From: Marinicella marina
GTDB taxonomy: Bacteria; Pseudomonadota; Gammaproteobacteria; Xanthomonadales; Marinicellaceae
Length of the DNA stretch: 64,000 nucleotides
Reading direction: 5' to 3'
Assembly (NCBI RefSeq): GCF_030065545.1
Contig: NZ_JASJNC010000002.1
Span: forward strand, 1-64,000
The notes under the pieces were generated by a model. That model was not told the origin of the DNA. It worked only from the letters and a program-made list of their open reading frames with translations, and did no database searches. Both the position numbers and the translations under genes were made by a program. Below, one piece after another: positions 40,965 through 50,508 of this stretch; position 1 is the stretch's first letter; every line of letters starts with the position of its first letter.

Positions 40965-43472
40965 ATGCAACTGAACCAAGACTTCCTGTTATTGAATCGC
41001 AAAGGCCAATCCATGATTTCACAGATTTCAGGGGTGAGCCAACCTTTTATGATTCACGAACCTGATGTGTTGTTGTTGTCCTTGTTTTTCAATGATGTTG
41101 ATGCACAGTTGGCTGCAGATCAATTCATAGACAATGAGTGGGTAAAAAAATGGTTGCCTCATGCAGCAAGCCAAGCAGTTTTGCATCGCATTGAACAATT
41201 CAAACAAGCCGGAATTTTTAACCGCAGCTTAAAACCCAATTCAGCGCTTAAATTAAAATCCATCGAATTATTGCCAGCACAGCTAGAAAAACCGTTGCCC
41301 GAAAATCTGGCTTTGAGCAGTCATGCTGCGGTATCAATTCATGATGATGGTTTTTTTGCGTACTCAGCGATAGATAATCAATGTTATCAACTGCCCGTTG
41401 CTTGGGTCATATTGATGTTGGCTTTTGGTGATGGCCAGGCCCATGAAAAAATCATGACTGAGCGCGGTTTTTTACACGGTGCTGAGCCGCAGCAAGTGCT
41501 GGCGACTTTGTTGCATCATGGATTTTTGATTCCACAAAAACAAGCCGGAAAAAAAGTTGAGGAGTTGAATCAGTTCGCTGAGGTCAAGCCTACCCAACCC
41601 ACCATGCGCTGGCAGGACCTGAAACCAGATGGTCGCATCCCGGTTTATTTTGTGCCGCATATGGAAAACCACTTTCCGATGGCGTTGGGCGTCATTTACA
41701 GTGCGTTAGCCAATCACAATGATGGCGAGCTGCTGGAAAAGTTTCAGTTGATTCCCATCACATTTCTCAACCCCAATGATTTATTGAACGGACCTTACCG
41801 AAAGTTCAAAACTGGGGTGTGGTTGTTCTCAAATTACATGTGGTCAATGGATGTTAACCTACAGGTCAGTCAAGCGGTTAAAACACATGACAAACGAAAC
41901 CTGACTATCCATGGCGGCCCCAGCACACCTGAGTACAAACAAGCCAATCAAGATTTTATGCAAGCACATCCTTCGGTGGATATTGCGGTGATGGGTGAGG
42001 GTGAAGTCGCGATCACTGAAATTTTTGCTGAAATTTACCGTTCCAACGAAGGTGACGTTACCTATCAGCAAGAGGCCATGTCAGAAGTGACTGGCGTCAG
42101 TTTCAGAGACAAGCTGTTTGGTGGAATCACCCGCACCGCAAAAAGACAACGAATGGCAGCGCCTGATTCGGTGCCTTCGCCTTATCTGGATGGCATATTT
42201 GATGTGTATGACGGTCGGGTTGAAGCAGCCATCATTGAGTCGAATCGCGGCTGTCCGTTTGGTTGTACTTTTTGTGATTGGGGTTCAGCCACCAATCAAA
42301 AGGTAAGAAAATTTGACTTAGATAGGGTCAAAAAGGAAATTGAATGGATTGGCAAAAACAAAGTCAGGGTGATCTGGATTGCGGATGCCAATTTTGGTTT
42401 GTATGACCGTGATATCGAATTGTCGCAGTTCATTGTCGATACCAAAGAAAAATACGGATTCCCGCAAGAGGTGGTGGTCAATTACACCAAAAACTCAACT
42501 TGGCGTTTGGTTGAAATTATCAAAATATTTACCGCCGGTGGCATCATCTCTCAAGGTATCATATCGATTCAAACCACCGATGAAAAAACCCTTGAAGTGA
42601 TCAATCGAAAAAACATCAAAACTGAAAAGTATGATGAGTTGACCAAAGTTTTTTATGACCTGAAATTACCGCTTTCAACTGATTTGATGATCGGATTACC
42701 GGGCATCACGGTCGAAGCCTTTAACAATGATTTACAGAAATACATCGACATGGATGTGTCGGTCAAAGCCTATCCAACCCAGTTATTACCGAACAGCCCC
42801 ATGGCTGATCCAGAGTACATTGAAAAATATCAAATCAAGACCGATGAGAAGGATTTTGTGATTGCTTCTTACAGCTTTACCGAGAAAGATTTGCAAATGA
42901 TGAAAGCCATGTATCAAATTTATACCATGGCAGATGGTTATTCTTTGTTGCGGTATGTGATTCGATATTTACAATGGGAACATGACATTCGAGGCATCGA
43001 TTTTCTGCAAAAACTGTTAAAAGCAATCAAAAGAGAGCCCAATCTTTACCCTCAAATTGCTTGGGCGGTAAAATTTTTTAACCAAGACAAAAGCATGCCA
43101 GGTGGTTGGTCATTGTTTTACCAACAAGTGGCCGACTTCATCAAAACTGCTTATGGTATTGAAGCTGATTCAGGGCTGCAAACCATTTTAGAAGTCAATC
43201 AACTGTGTATGCCGGATGACCGTTTGAGTTATCCCATGCAAGTTGATTTGGCGCATGATTTTACCGCTTATTTTGCCGCTAAATCCAGCCAGGCGAAGCA
43301 CAAGGAAAAACCCTTGTCTGACTATCCGCCGGCTAAATTCCATGTTTCTGACCCCAATTCCATGGTCAGTGTCGACCTTGACTACCTACAGTATGATTCA
43401 CATCAGTTTTTCTGGGAGCTGCATTCGGATGTGGCCAGACCCAAATCGGTATCGGAGTTTGCTGAAACCTGA
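40965..43472 (+). CDS. B12-binding-domain radical SAM enzyme with a novel-looking N-terminal extension
   Basis: 835 residues. A ~200-residue N-terminal region (coenzyme-unrelated, PqqD/winged-helix-like at best) precedes a cobalamin-binding-like domain with HGGPSTPEY and VMGEGEVAITEI. Then comes the radical SAM core with RGCPFGCTFCDWGS (C-x3-C-x2-C, Cys430/434/437), IWIADANFGLYDRD, and LMIGLPGITVEAF. The ~200-residue C-terminal end is helical. Class B radical SAM enzymes often methylate unactivated carbons; this one's substrate is unknown. A TTG at 40941 is an alternative start. Confidence 0.85.
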   Translation: MQLNQDFLLLNRKGQSMISQISGVSQPFMIHEPDVLLLSLFFNDVDAQLAADQFIDNEWVKKWLPHAASQAVLHRIEQFKQAGIFNRSLKPNSALKLKSIELLPAQLEKPLPENLALSSHAAVSIHDDGFFAYSAIDNQCYQLPVAWVILMLAFGDGQAHEKIMTERGFLHGAEPQQVLATLLHHGFLIPQKQAGKKVEELNQFAEVKPTQPTMRWQDLKPDGRIPVYFVPHMENHFPMALGVIYSALANHNDGELLEKFQLIPITFLNPNDLLNGPYRKFKTGVWLFSNYMWSMDVNLQVSQAVKTHDKRNLTIHGGPSTPEYKQANQDFMQAHPSVDIAVMGEGEVAITEIFAEIYRSNEGDVTYQQEAMSEVTGVSFRDKLFGGITRTAKRQRMAAPDSVPSPYLDGIFDVYDGRVEAAIIESNRGCPFGCTFCDWGSATNQKVRKFDLDRVKKEIEWIGKNKVRVIWIADANFGLYDRDIELSQFIVDTKEKYGFPQEVVVNYTKNSTWRLVEIIKIFTAGGIISQGIISIQTTDEKTLEVINRKNIKTEKYDELTKVFYDLKLPLSTDLMIGLPGITVEAFNNDLQKYIDMDVSVKAYPTQLLPNSPMADPEYIEKYQIKTDEKDFVIASYSFTEKDLQMMKAMYQIYTMADGYSLLRYVIRYLQWEHDIRGIDFLQKLLKAIKREPNLYPQIAWAVKFFNQDKSMPGGWSLFYQQVADFIKTAYGIEADSGLQTILEVNQLCMPDDRLSYPMQVDLAHDFTAYFAAKSSQAKHKEKPLSDYPPAKFHVSDPNSMVSVDLDYLQYDSHQFFWELHSDVARPKSVSEFAET

Positions 43473-43538
43473 CTTCTGGCACTCACTTTTCCGACTGAAA
43501 CTTGCTATTTTAGTTATTGGTTCATTGAGGAAAAGGCA

Positions 43539-43763
43539 TTGATTGAAGCTTTTATAGGCATTTTAATACTGTTACTGGTTATCAAGCTGGTGTTTTGGTT
43601 GGCGGTGTTAATCTTCAGTCCATTTATTTTGATATTGGGTTTGTTGATATCAATACCCTTATTTATCTTTGCGATGATTGGTGGGGTGTTGCTGTTGATG
43701 CTGAAAGTGTTGTTGTTGCCTTTGTTGCTGTTGTTGTTATTGCCCTTTTGCTGGGTCTCTTAA
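43539..43763 (+). CDS. Very hydrophobic 74-residue membrane peptide, TTG start
   Basis: Nearly the whole protein is Leu/Ile/Val/Phe, forming two or three membrane helices, with few charges. GAGGAAAAGG lies just before TTG 43539. It directly follows the radical SAM gene (66 bp) and may be cotranscribed. No known family; low-complexity composition makes this a cautious call. Confidence 0.5.
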   Translation: MIEAFIGILILLLVIKLVFWLAVLIFSPFILILGLLISIPLFIFAMIGGVLLLMLKVLLLPLLLLLLLPFCWVS

Positions 43764-43824
43764 GCGCCCTCGGTCATAGATGAGAAAAGGACATCCTTGT
43801 CCTGACACACAATCCATTATGGTG

Positions 43825-44262
43825 TCATAGGTCTTCCTTGTGGTTTTCCTCATCAATCACAATTTGACCATCTTTCATGGTGTAGTTGATTAATTTAAAA
43901 TCGATTGTTTGAGTCAATTGGTAAGGCACGGCTTGTCCGTTCACCATCTTTTGTTTGAACTGCCATTCATGTAAACTCTGTTCGGCGGCTTTCTCAAAAA
44001 TTCGTTTGGGATAGGCGCTGACCACTGTTACTTCAGCCAGTTCGCCAGCAGTGTTGACATCAACGACCAGTTTAACCCAACCTTCGATGCTTTCTCGTTG
44101 GGCTTTTTTGGGGTAGTGTGGTTTGACAGCTGATAAAACACCACCGTCCTGATTGATCATGATTTTCTGAGGGTCGACTTTCTGTTCTAAGGGCGCGGTA
44201 TAAGCGCTTGTGCTGATAATTCCAATGGTGGTGATAACAATTAGTTTTGCAGTATTTTTCAT
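43825..44262 (-). CDS. TonB-C-terminal-domain protein (exported)
   Basis: 145 residues: signal peptide (LIVITTIGIISTSAYTA) then one TonB C-terminal domain (YPKKAQRESIEGWVKLVVDVNTAGELAEVTVVSAYPKRIFEKAAEQSLHEWQFKQ). There is no N-terminal membrane anchor with proline-rich linker, so it is likely periplasmic rather than a classic energy transducer. GGAG precedes ATG 44262. First of three related genes. Confidence 0.8.
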   Translation of the reverse strand: MKNTAKLIVITTIGIISTSAYTAPLEQKVDPQKIMINQDGGVLSAVKPHYPKKAQRESIEGWVKLVVDVNTAGELAEVTVVSAYPKRIFEKAAEQSLHEWQFKQKMVNGQAVPYQLTQTIDFKLINYTMKDGQIVIDEENHKEDL

Positions 44263-44379
44263 GTGTACGCTCCAGAATAAGGTATTGGCAATGAATGCCG
44301 GTTGGTGGCTGGTTTGGCATTGAGAATAAATGTTTTTAGTATTCAATGCCAAACCTAAGATCAGATAAAAAATAATCAA

Positions 44380-45015
44380 TTACTCATCAATGGTGAATTC
44401 AATGGTTTGGGTGGCAATAAAAGAGACCGCTTGACCGTCCACCATCTTGGGATGAAACTTCCACTTTTTGATGGCTTTCGTGGCCGCTGCATTGAACACC
44501 CTTTTAGGTTGTGCATCAATCACACTGACGGCACTGACGCCGCCGAATTCATTGACAGTGATTTGTAGCTTGACCCAGCCTTCGGTTTTTTTCATCAATT
44601 CATTAGGAGGGTACATGGGGGCGATGGCTGCTTTGATGCCTCCTGATTGGTTTTCACGGTAAACCCCTCCAGCACCTGGCAAACCAGGCATTCCAATACC
44701 GGGTAACAAATCAGGGGTGTCTTTGCCAATTCCATCAATCGGTAAGGCAACAACGGGTGCACGATCAATATCTACAGCAATGGAAGGTGCGGCAGGTGGT
44801 TGTTTGACTTTTTGGGGTTCGGGGAGCGTCTTAGTTGGCTTGGGTTCTTCAGCGGGTGCTTTGTAGTCTTGCACGAATGAAAATTTAATGTTGGCATCAG
44901 TTCCAACCGGCATTGCTTTGGACTGTTTTAATAAACTCAACATACCAATGAACAATGTTGCTGTGATAAAAAATCCGATGATGGCAGAAACTGAAAATCT
45001 TATTTTGGCTGTCAT
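44380..45015 (-). CDS. TonB-like protein with N-terminal anchor and Pro-rich linker
   Basis: 211 residues: an N-terminal transmembrane helix (IIGFFITATLFIGMLSLL), a Pro/Lys/Glu-rich linker (EEPKPTKTLPEPQKVKQPP), then a TonB C-terminal domain (MYPPNELMKKTEGWVKLQITVNEFGG...RVFNAAATKAIKKWKF). This is the TonB energy-transducer architecture, though no exbB/exbD gene is adjacent. Confidence 0.85.
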   Translation of the reverse strand: MTAKIRFSVSAIIGFFITATLFIGMLSLLKQSKAMPVGTDANIKFSFVQDYKAPAEEPKPTKTLPEPQKVKQPPAAPSIAVDIDRAPVVALPIDGIGKDTPDLLPGIGMPGLPGAGGVYRENQSGGIKAAIAPMYPPNELMKKTEGWVKLQITVNEFGGVSAVSVIDAQPKRVFNAAATKAIKKWKFHPKMVDGQAVSFIATQTIEFTIDE

Positions 45016-45105
45016 GTGATTGCTCCTTTTTTATTATTAGTAAGGAGTGTGACTTCTGGCCTATATGATTAGTTCAAATTTATTTACTAATATATTCGTA
45101 GAAGA

Positions 45106-45750
45106 TCAATCAGCAATCTTGAATTCGAAGCGATGGAAGTATTCATTTTGTACTTGGGCTTGGTCAATGCGGTCGTATTGCACTTGCCAATCAAAAACTG
45201 CGGTAACCACAGCCATCTCAAAAATACCTGCAGGGCCAGCGCCGATGATTTCGATGTCATCAACAGAACCGTCTTGTTTAACCTTAATCATCGCCTCTAC
45301 CCAGCCTTCTTGTCCAGCTACCAAAGCTTCATAAGGATACTGTGGGTCAGGACCTATGACATTAAACTGCCCAGCCAAAACCACTTTGGCCTGAGATTGA
45401 CTACCCAATTCAAGCAGTTTTTGTTGGTTGGCCGCCGCTGCGAATCGGTCTGATTGGTTGCCATCAGCTTCTTGTGCTTTGATGTTACTGAGTAACTTTT
45501 TATGGTCAATTGGTAGTTTGACTTTGCGCTTGGATGGCAGTTGGTTGTGTTTGCGCTTACTTTCTGAATTGATTTTTTTGGATGGCGCCAGGCCTGGTGG
45601 TGAACTGACTTTCACCTGGGTGGTTAGTATGTTATGTATCGGTTCTTCTTTATCATCTAAAGTAATTAGGGCAATCATAAAGAACACCAGTGATAGGGTG
45701 ATGACTGAGCCGACCAGGGCTGCTGCGATGTATCTTTTGACTTTGCCCAT
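45106..45750 (-). CDS. TonB-like protein, third paralog
   Basis: 214 residues from ATG 45750 (GGGATTC upstream): an N-terminal membrane helix (AAALVGSVITLSLVFFMIALI), a basic linker (KKINSESKRKHNQLPSKRK), and a TonB-C-like domain (YPYEALVAGQEGWVEAMIKVKQDGSVDDIEIIGAGPAGIFEMAVVTAVFDWQV). More diverged than its two neighbours; may start at 45858 in the longer reading. Confidence 0.75.
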   Translation of the reverse strand: MGKVKRYIAAALVGSVITLSLVFFMIALITLDDKEEPIHNILTTQVKVSSPPGLAPSKKINSESKRKHNQLPSKRKVKLPIDHKKLLSNIKAQEADGNQSDRFAAAANQQKLLELGSQSQAKVVLAGQFNVIGPDPQYPYEALVAGQEGWVEAMIKVKQDGSVDDIEIIGAGPAGIFEMAVVTAVFDWQVQYDRIDQAQVQNEYFHRFEFKIAD

Positions 45751-45840
45751 GCGATTGAATCCCAAAGCTGAAACGCGTTCTGTTTTTTTAGTTATATTAA
45801 TCAGATAAAACTGAATACAATCTGAATACTGCGTTTTGCT

Positions 45841-46434
45841 TTGATACAATGGAATCACATCACAATCCCAGCATTGACATTGAGCCAGAATATCCTGTTA
45901 TTTAATAAGCCTTATCACGTGCTATCACAATTCACTGATACGGCGAGTCGGCAGCATTTGGGTCACTATATCAACGAACCCGGGTTTTATGCAGCCGGTC
46001 GTTTAGACTACGATTCTGAGGGGCTGATGCTGTTAACAAATGATGGAAAAATACAGCACCATGTCGCAGGCAGCGACACCCACAAAAGCTATTTGATTCA
46101 GGTTGAGGGTCGTGTACAAGCCAAACATTTACAGCAGTTACGCCAAGGGGTGAAAGTCAAAGACTACGTGGCCAGAGCACTTCATGCTGAGACACTGGCG
46201 AAAAAACCAGCTTGGTTATGGAAGCGCAATCCACCCATCCGAGTCAGACAAAACATCCCAACCAGCTGGATGATGTTGACCATCAACCAAGGTAAAAACC
46301 GCCAAGTCAGACGCATGAGCGCAGCGGTGGGTTTACCGGTTTTGCGTTTGGTTCGCACCCAAATCGGTCCCTATGAATTGGGCCAGATGCAACCGGGTGA
46401 ATACAAAATAGAAAAATACCCAAGCAAGCAGTAA
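45841..46434 (+). CDS. rluE: 23S rRNA pseudouridine synthase, RluE-type
   Basis: 197 residues. LLFNKPYHVLSQF, AGRLDYDSEGLMLLTNDG (catalytic Asp in GRLDYDSEG) and NQGKNRQVRRM are the RsuA/RluB-E family motifs; the small size without an S4 domain fits RluE. Modifies U2457 of 23S rRNA in E. coli. The start is uncertain (TTG 45841 or an internal TTG); the 5' end overlaps the third TonB-like gene only if that uses its longer start. Confidence 0.85.
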   Translation: MIQWNHITIPALTLSQNILLFNKPYHVLSQFTDTASRQHLGHYINEPGFYAAGRLDYDSEGLMLLTNDGKIQHHVAGSDTHKSYLIQVEGRVQAKHLQQLRQGVKVKDYVARALHAETLAKKPAWLWKRNPPIRVRQNIPTSWMMLTINQGKNRQVRRMSAAVGLPVLRLVRTQIGPYELGQMQPGEYKIEKYPSKQ

Positions 46435-46486
46435 CATTTGTGAAGTCAGTTCGTTATAACTACAAATAACCGATCAGAGGATAAAT

Positions 46487-47155
46487 ATGAAATACTTAAT
46501 AATTATATTACTGGCAATCACCATCACTGCCAATGCAGGGGTTTTCGGCAGCGAGAAAGTAGCGGCAGGCACGGTTTCGCCGGAAAAAGATTATGATTCT
46601 GTTAATGGCAGCATCACCGTTGGTGCAAAAGCCCATGTTGATAATTTAGACACCGTCAATGGTTCCATTAAAGTCGGTGAAAATGCCATTGTTGGTCAAG
46701 CCGAGACGGTCAATGGTAGCATCAAATTCAAAGATGGTGTGGTGGCAGATCATGCCGAAACCGTTAATGGTTCAATCGATTTGGGCGCGAGCTGTATGAT
46801 CAAAGGCCATGCGGAAACGGTTAATGGTTCAATCACGGCTGGTAGCGGTTGTGTGCTTGAAAGTTACATGGAAACAGTCAACGGCAAAATCACCGCGATG
46901 GGCACCGAAGTGGATGGTAATATTGAAACCGTCAATGGCAACATCAAGTTAGATGAGGGCACGGTGGTCAACGGCGATATCATCGTAGAAAAATCATCCG
47001 GCTGGTTCAACAGCAACAAGAAAGTCCCTGAAATTCACATTGGGGAAAATGTGGTGGTTAAGGGAGATCTTATTTTTAAGAAAAAAGTGAAATTGTACAT
47101 CGCTGATTCTGCCAAAGTAGGTGAAATCAAAGGCGATAATGTGGTTGAGATGTAA
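46487..47155 (+). CDS. Exported bactofilin-like repeat protein with ETVNGSI repeats
   Basis: 222 residues: signal peptide MKYLIIILLAITITANA, then about eight copies of a ~16-20-residue beta unit with the core (D/E)(T/S)VNG(S/N/K)I. It ends with a bactofilin-like stretch (NGDIIVEKSS, VVVKGDLIFKKKVKLYI). A left- or right-handed beta-solenoid is likely. Bactofilins polymerise, but an exported version suggests an envelope role. Convergent with folK, overlapping by 29 bp. Confidence 0.7.
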   Translation: MKYLIIILLAITITANAGVFGSEKVAAGTVSPEKDYDSVNGSITVGAKAHVDNLDTVNGSIKVGENAIVGQAETVNGSIKFKDGVVADHAETVNGSIDLGASCMIKGHAETVNGSITAGSGCVLESYMETVNGKITAMGTEVDGNIETVNGNIKLDEGTVVNGDIIVEKSSGWFNSNKKVPEIHIGENVVVKGDLIFKKKVKLYIADSAKVGEIKGDNVVEM

Positions 47156-47657
47156 AGCTTTCATCGACCAACTCCAGCTTGGTCTGGTCAGATTGACTCA
47201 AGGCTTGCCACAAATCGGTGAGCCTTTTTTGTGCCTGGGGATGAAGTAAATTGGGAGCCAGGTCCTGTAGTGGTTTTAATACGTATTTGCGGTGAATGAT
47301 TTCGCGGCGTGGAATTTGCACCAATCCATCATCGATGATTAAGTCATCACACAGCAACAAATCAATGTCTAGTTGGCGATCAGAGTAACGGGGTTTGGAA
47401 CGATCCCGGCCATGCCTGTCTTCCAGTTGTTGTAGCCAAAGTTTGAGTTGATGTGGTTTGAATGCGGAGCTGACTTTAATCACCAAATTAAAAAAATCAT
47501 GCCCTTCAAAGCCGAAAGCAGCAGAACGATAGACTGGTGAAACTTCAGTCAAGGCAAATGACGCACGAAAAAAGTGCAAACATGATTGGATGTTATGACG
47601 TCGGTTAAGGTTGCTGCCGATGCCCAGGAAGTAGTTGTGTTTTCTGGCTGTGGTCAT
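47127..47657 (-). CDS. folK: 2-amino-4-hydroxy-6-hydroxymethyldihydropteridine pyrophosphokinase
   Basis: 176 residues. FLGIGSNL, YRSAAFGFEGHDFFNLVI, LEDRHGRDRSKPRYSDRQLDIDLLL (metal-binding Asp pair) and IPRREIIHRKYVLKPLQDLAPNLLHP match FolK. Folate pathway. It starts at 47657 inside an ATGA overlap with the SirB2 gene; a much longer upstream reading is spurious. Confidence 0.9.
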   Translation of the reverse strand: MTTARKHNYFLGIGSNLNRRHNIQSCLHFFRASFALTEVSPVYRSAAFGFEGHDFFNLVIKVSSAFKPHQLKLWLQQLEDRHGRDRSKPRYSDRQLDIDLLLCDDLIIDDGLVQIPRREIIHRKYVLKPLQDLAPNLLHPQAQKRLTDLWQALSQSDQTKLELVDESFTSQPHYRL

Positions 47658-48022
47658 GGCAGTGGTGTGGGTGTCTTGAAGTGGGCCACCAACATCACAT
47701 ACAAGACCGTAAAGCTGGCTAGGACATAGGCCAACCATTGTTTGACGCCAGTGGTTTTCATGGCCACAAAGCCCAGTATGATGTAGCTCAGCACGGCCAA
47801 CAGTTTGATCCCAAACCAGCCAACATGAAATGGTGAAAATCCAGCCAACCAAGCCAAAAAGACACCGCTGGTCAGCAATAAAGTATCAATCAGGTGCGGT
47901 GCAATTTTATACAGTCGACTCGGTTTGTGGTTGGGGTATTTGAATCGCCAATAGCGCAGCTGAAACAATGACACACTGATAATAACCAAAATGATGTGTA
48001 TTTGTTTTACAATAAGGTACAT
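47654..48022 (-). CDS. SirB2-family membrane protein
   Basis: 122 residues, four hydrophobic helices. VKQIHIILVIISVSLFQLRYWR, APHLIDTLLLTSGVFL and WFGIKLLAVLSYIILGFVAMK match SirB2 (invasion-gene-regulator-like) proteins. Start taken at 48022. Translationally coupled to folK. Confidence 0.8.
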   Translation of the reverse strand: MYLIVKQIHIILVIISVSLFQLRYWRFKYPNHKPSRLYKIAPHLIDTLLLTSGVFLAWLAGFSPFHVGWFGIKLLAVLSYIILGFVAMKTTGVKQWLAYVLASFTVLYVMLVAHFKTPTPLP

Positions 48023-48102
48023 AAAAAAAGGACTGGCAAGGTGACTGACTGAGCTCACATTGTAACAGTTTATAAAACACAAAAAACAGAGGGTTTATAA
48101 AG

Positions 48103-48954
48103 ATGAAGAAGATTTCAGCAGTGCTTTTGTTGATGGTTTCCTGTGCGCTGATGGCGCAAACCACCAAGGTTTTGATTGTTGGCGACAGCTGGGCCGAACA
48201 ACAATGGAATGATGGCATTCACAATGTGGTTTTTGCTGACAGCAATTACCCAGAGTTCACAGCATTGGGTGACGTGGTGGCCATCAGTGGCTCAACCGCA
48301 GCCGATTGGGTGGTGCCCAGTGAATTACAAAAAATCACCGACGCCTTGACCGCCAACCCCAGCATCGACACGGTACAACTTACCTTGGGAGGCAATGATT
48401 TCTTGGCCCAGTGGAACGTGGCATTAACACCGATGGCAGTGACCGCGATTCAAAACCAAATCATCATTGATTTACAAATAGTGGTTGATCATATTTTGGC
48501 CCAAGACATCAACATGGAAATCGTCTTGAGTTTTTATGATTATCCCAACTTTGAGGACACCACCGGTGGTTTCACAGGCATCATATGTGCCAACCTACAC
48601 AATGATTTAGGTAATCCCACGCCACTGGAATTGAACACCATCGCAGTCTCATTCGAACAAGCTTTTGCATCCTCAGCTACCACCAATCCCAAAGTATTCC
48701 AAGTGAGTCACTCAGGATTGATGCAAAATTATTTTGGTTTCCCTGATGCCAATCCGGTGATTCCACCCGGACAAATTCAGCCCCCCGGCGATTTGAGTTT
48801 GCCCAGCCCCGTGCAATCAATGCGTTTGAATGCGGGTGTGGTGGTTGATTGTTTCCACTTAGGCGCCGAGGGTTATGATGTGTTGGTGCAGAATACTTTT
48901 GATCAGTACTTCAGGTACCGCTTTGATACCCTATTTAAATCACTGTTTGAGTAA
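48103..48954 (+). CDS. Exported SGNH/GDSL hydrolase
   Basis: 283 residues; signal peptide [18 protein letters not shown]. Block [12 protein letters not shown] (nucleophile Ser), block [12 protein letters not shown] and block [11 protein letters not shown] are visible. Likely an esterase or lipase acting in the periplasm or outside. The last residues [10 protein letters not shown] resemble the aromatic/acidic tails of the beta-helix proteins. Its 3' end overlaps ispF by 15 bp (convergent). Confidence 0.8.
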   Translation: MKKISAVLLLMVSCALMAQTTKVLIVGDSWAEQQWNDGIHNVVFADSNYPEFTALGDVVAISGSTAADWVVPSELQKITDALTANPSIDTVQLTLGGNDFLAQWNVALTPMAVTAIQNQIIIDLQIVVDHILAQDINMEIVLSFYDYPNFEDTTGGFTGIICANLHNDLGNPTPLELNTIAVSFEQAFASSATTNPKVFQVSHSGLMQNYFGFPDANPVIPPGQIQPPGDLSLPSPVQSMRLNAGVVVDCFHLGAEGYDVLVQNTFDQYFRYRFDTLFKSLFE

Positions 48955-49413
48955 CAAACAAACCGCCTGAGCAGCAATGCCCTCACCTCGACCGGTGAAG
49001 CCCAGTTTTTCGGTGGTGGTGGCTTTGATGCTGATTTGGTTGGTTTCAGTATTTAATATTTCAGCCAGTCGGGCTTGAATGGTTTTTACATGTGGGCCGA
49101 TTTTTGGTGCTTCGCAGATAATGGTGCAGTCAATGTTGCCAATTTGATAGCCTTGTTTGCCAATTAAATCATGACAGTGCTTGAGAAAAACCACGCTGTC
49201 ACAACCTTTCCATTGAGGGTCGGAAGGCGGGAAGTGCTGACCAATATCCCCCAGTGCACAAGCACCGAGTAAAGCATCACAAATGGCATGGATCAATACA
49301 TCACCATCAGAGTGTGCGATGAAACCATGATCATGGGGGATTTTGATGTTACCCAATGTTACATAATCACCAGGCCCAAAAGCATGTACATCAAAGCCGT
49401 TGCCTATTCTCAT
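48940..49413 (-). CDS. ispF: 2-C-methyl-D-erythritol 2,4-cyclodiphosphate synthase
   Basis: 157 residues. [42 protein letters not shown] and [18 protein letters not shown] are IspF signatures. MEP isoprenoid pathway. Overlaps ispD by 4 bp. Confidence 0.97.
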   Translation of the reverse strand: MRIGNGFDVHAFGPGDYVTLGNIKIPHDHGFIAHSDGDVLIHAICDALLGACALGDIGQHFPPSDPQWKGCDSVVFLKHCHDLIGKQGYQIGNIDCTIICEAPKIGPHVKTIQARLAEILNTETNQISIKATTTEKLGFTGRGEGIAAQAVCLLLKQ

Positions 49414-50132
49414 TGAATTCTCCCTTGTTGTTGCAGTATGAACCTCGCCAGCGCCAAATCTTCATAAGTGGTTATTTTGATGTTACTGGTTTGGCCTTGA
49501 ACCATGATGGGGTGTTGGCCTTGTGCTTCTATAGCTGATGACTCATCGGTGATGCTGTCGGCCTCAAATAGTGTCAGGGCTTGGAGTAAGTCTTTGCGTA
49601 AAAACATTTGTGGCGTCAGGGCCGCATAGAGCATATCGCGGTTGATGGTTTTGTAGACCGTTTCACCGTTGCGTGATTTTTTGATGGTGTCACTGCATGG
49701 TTTAACCAGCAAACCGCCTTTCGACTGCTGTTGACAGGCTTGGATCAAAGCTTTGATCTCTGCTGTGCTGACGCAAGGTCTGGCGGCATCATGGACCAGT
49801 ACCCATGTGTCATCGGAGTCAGGAATTGATAACAGGCCATTGCGCACTGAATCGTGTCGTTCATTGCCACCGATACAGGTTTGTAGAGGTGGTTTGAAAC
49901 CACTGAAATCAAATTGTGACCAGTGTTCATCCTTGGGGTGTAGCACCACTGTTATGGCTTCAACCTCAATCTCATTGAATGCTTGTATGGTGTGCCAAAG
50001 TACCGGTTTGTCATCAATCAATGCGTATTGTTTTGGTGTTGAGGTTGGTTGTTCGGCTGTTTTTTGGAACCGATCACCGGTGCCTGCAGCAACAATAATT
50101 ACGTGCGGTCGCTTGGGTCTATCAGTTGCCAT
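49410..50132 (-). CDS. ispD: 2-C-methyl-D-erythritol 4-phosphate cytidylyltransferase
   Basis: 240 residues. [13 protein letters not shown] (nucleotide site), [39 protein letters not shown] and a TDESSAIEA end are typical. Overlaps ftsB upstream and ispF downstream; ftsB-ispD-ispF is a common gammaproteobacterial operon. Confidence 0.97.
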   Translation of the reverse strand: MATDRPKRPHVIIVAAGTGDRFQKTAEQPTSTPKQYALIDDKPVLWHTIQAFNEIEVEAITVVLHPKDEHWSQFDFSGFKPPLQTCIGGNERHDSVRNGLLSIPDSDDTWVLVHDAARPCVSTAEIKALIQACQQQSKGGLLVKPCSDTIKKSRNGETVYKTINRDMLYAALTPQMFLRKDLLQALTLFEADSITDESSAIEAQGQHPIMVQGQTSNIKITTYEDLALARFILQQQGRIQ

Positions 50133-50412
50133 CTTGATCTGATTGGTTGATGACTTGGATAAAGGTCTCGCCTTCTTTGATCATGCCCAGCTCAGATCGG
50201 GCGCGTTCTTCAATGGCATCTAAACCGGTTTTTAGGCTGGAAACTTCAGCAGCCAGTTGTTCATTGCGCTGCTTCAGCTGTTCAATTTCTACTTGTTGTG
50301 ATTCCAACAACAGTTGTTTGGCTTTGAGCTCTTTTCTGCCACCATCACCGAATTGTTGTTGGAACAAGGCCCAAACAATCAGGATTGCCAATATGATATT
50401 CAACCACTTCAA
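50122..50412 (-). CDS. ftsB: Divisome protein FtsB
   Basis: 96 residues. N-terminal transmembrane helix (LNIILAILIVWALFQQQFG), a leucine-zipper-like coiled coil (LLLESQQVEIEQLKQRNEQLAAEV), then the conserved IEERARSELGMIKEGETFIQV end. Links FtsL/FtsQ in the septal complex. First gene of the ftsB-ispD-ispF operon. Confidence 0.93.
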   Translation of the reverse strand: MKWLNIILAILIVWALFQQQFGDGGRKELKAKQLLLESQQVEIEQLKQRNEQLAAEVSSLKTGLDAIEERARSELGMIKEGETFIQVINQSDQDGN

Positions 50413-50508
50413 GGGAAATAAGGCTCAAAAATAAGGTGATCCACATTGTAACATTTTGCTTCTATAATAGTTAATAGAGAGTAAACACTAAACCATGGCA
50501 AATAAAAA

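Noticed and set aside
45133-45808. Plus-strand frames opposite the third TonB-like gene
   Set aside because: Antisense shadows; the minus-strand product has a clear TonB C-terminal domain.
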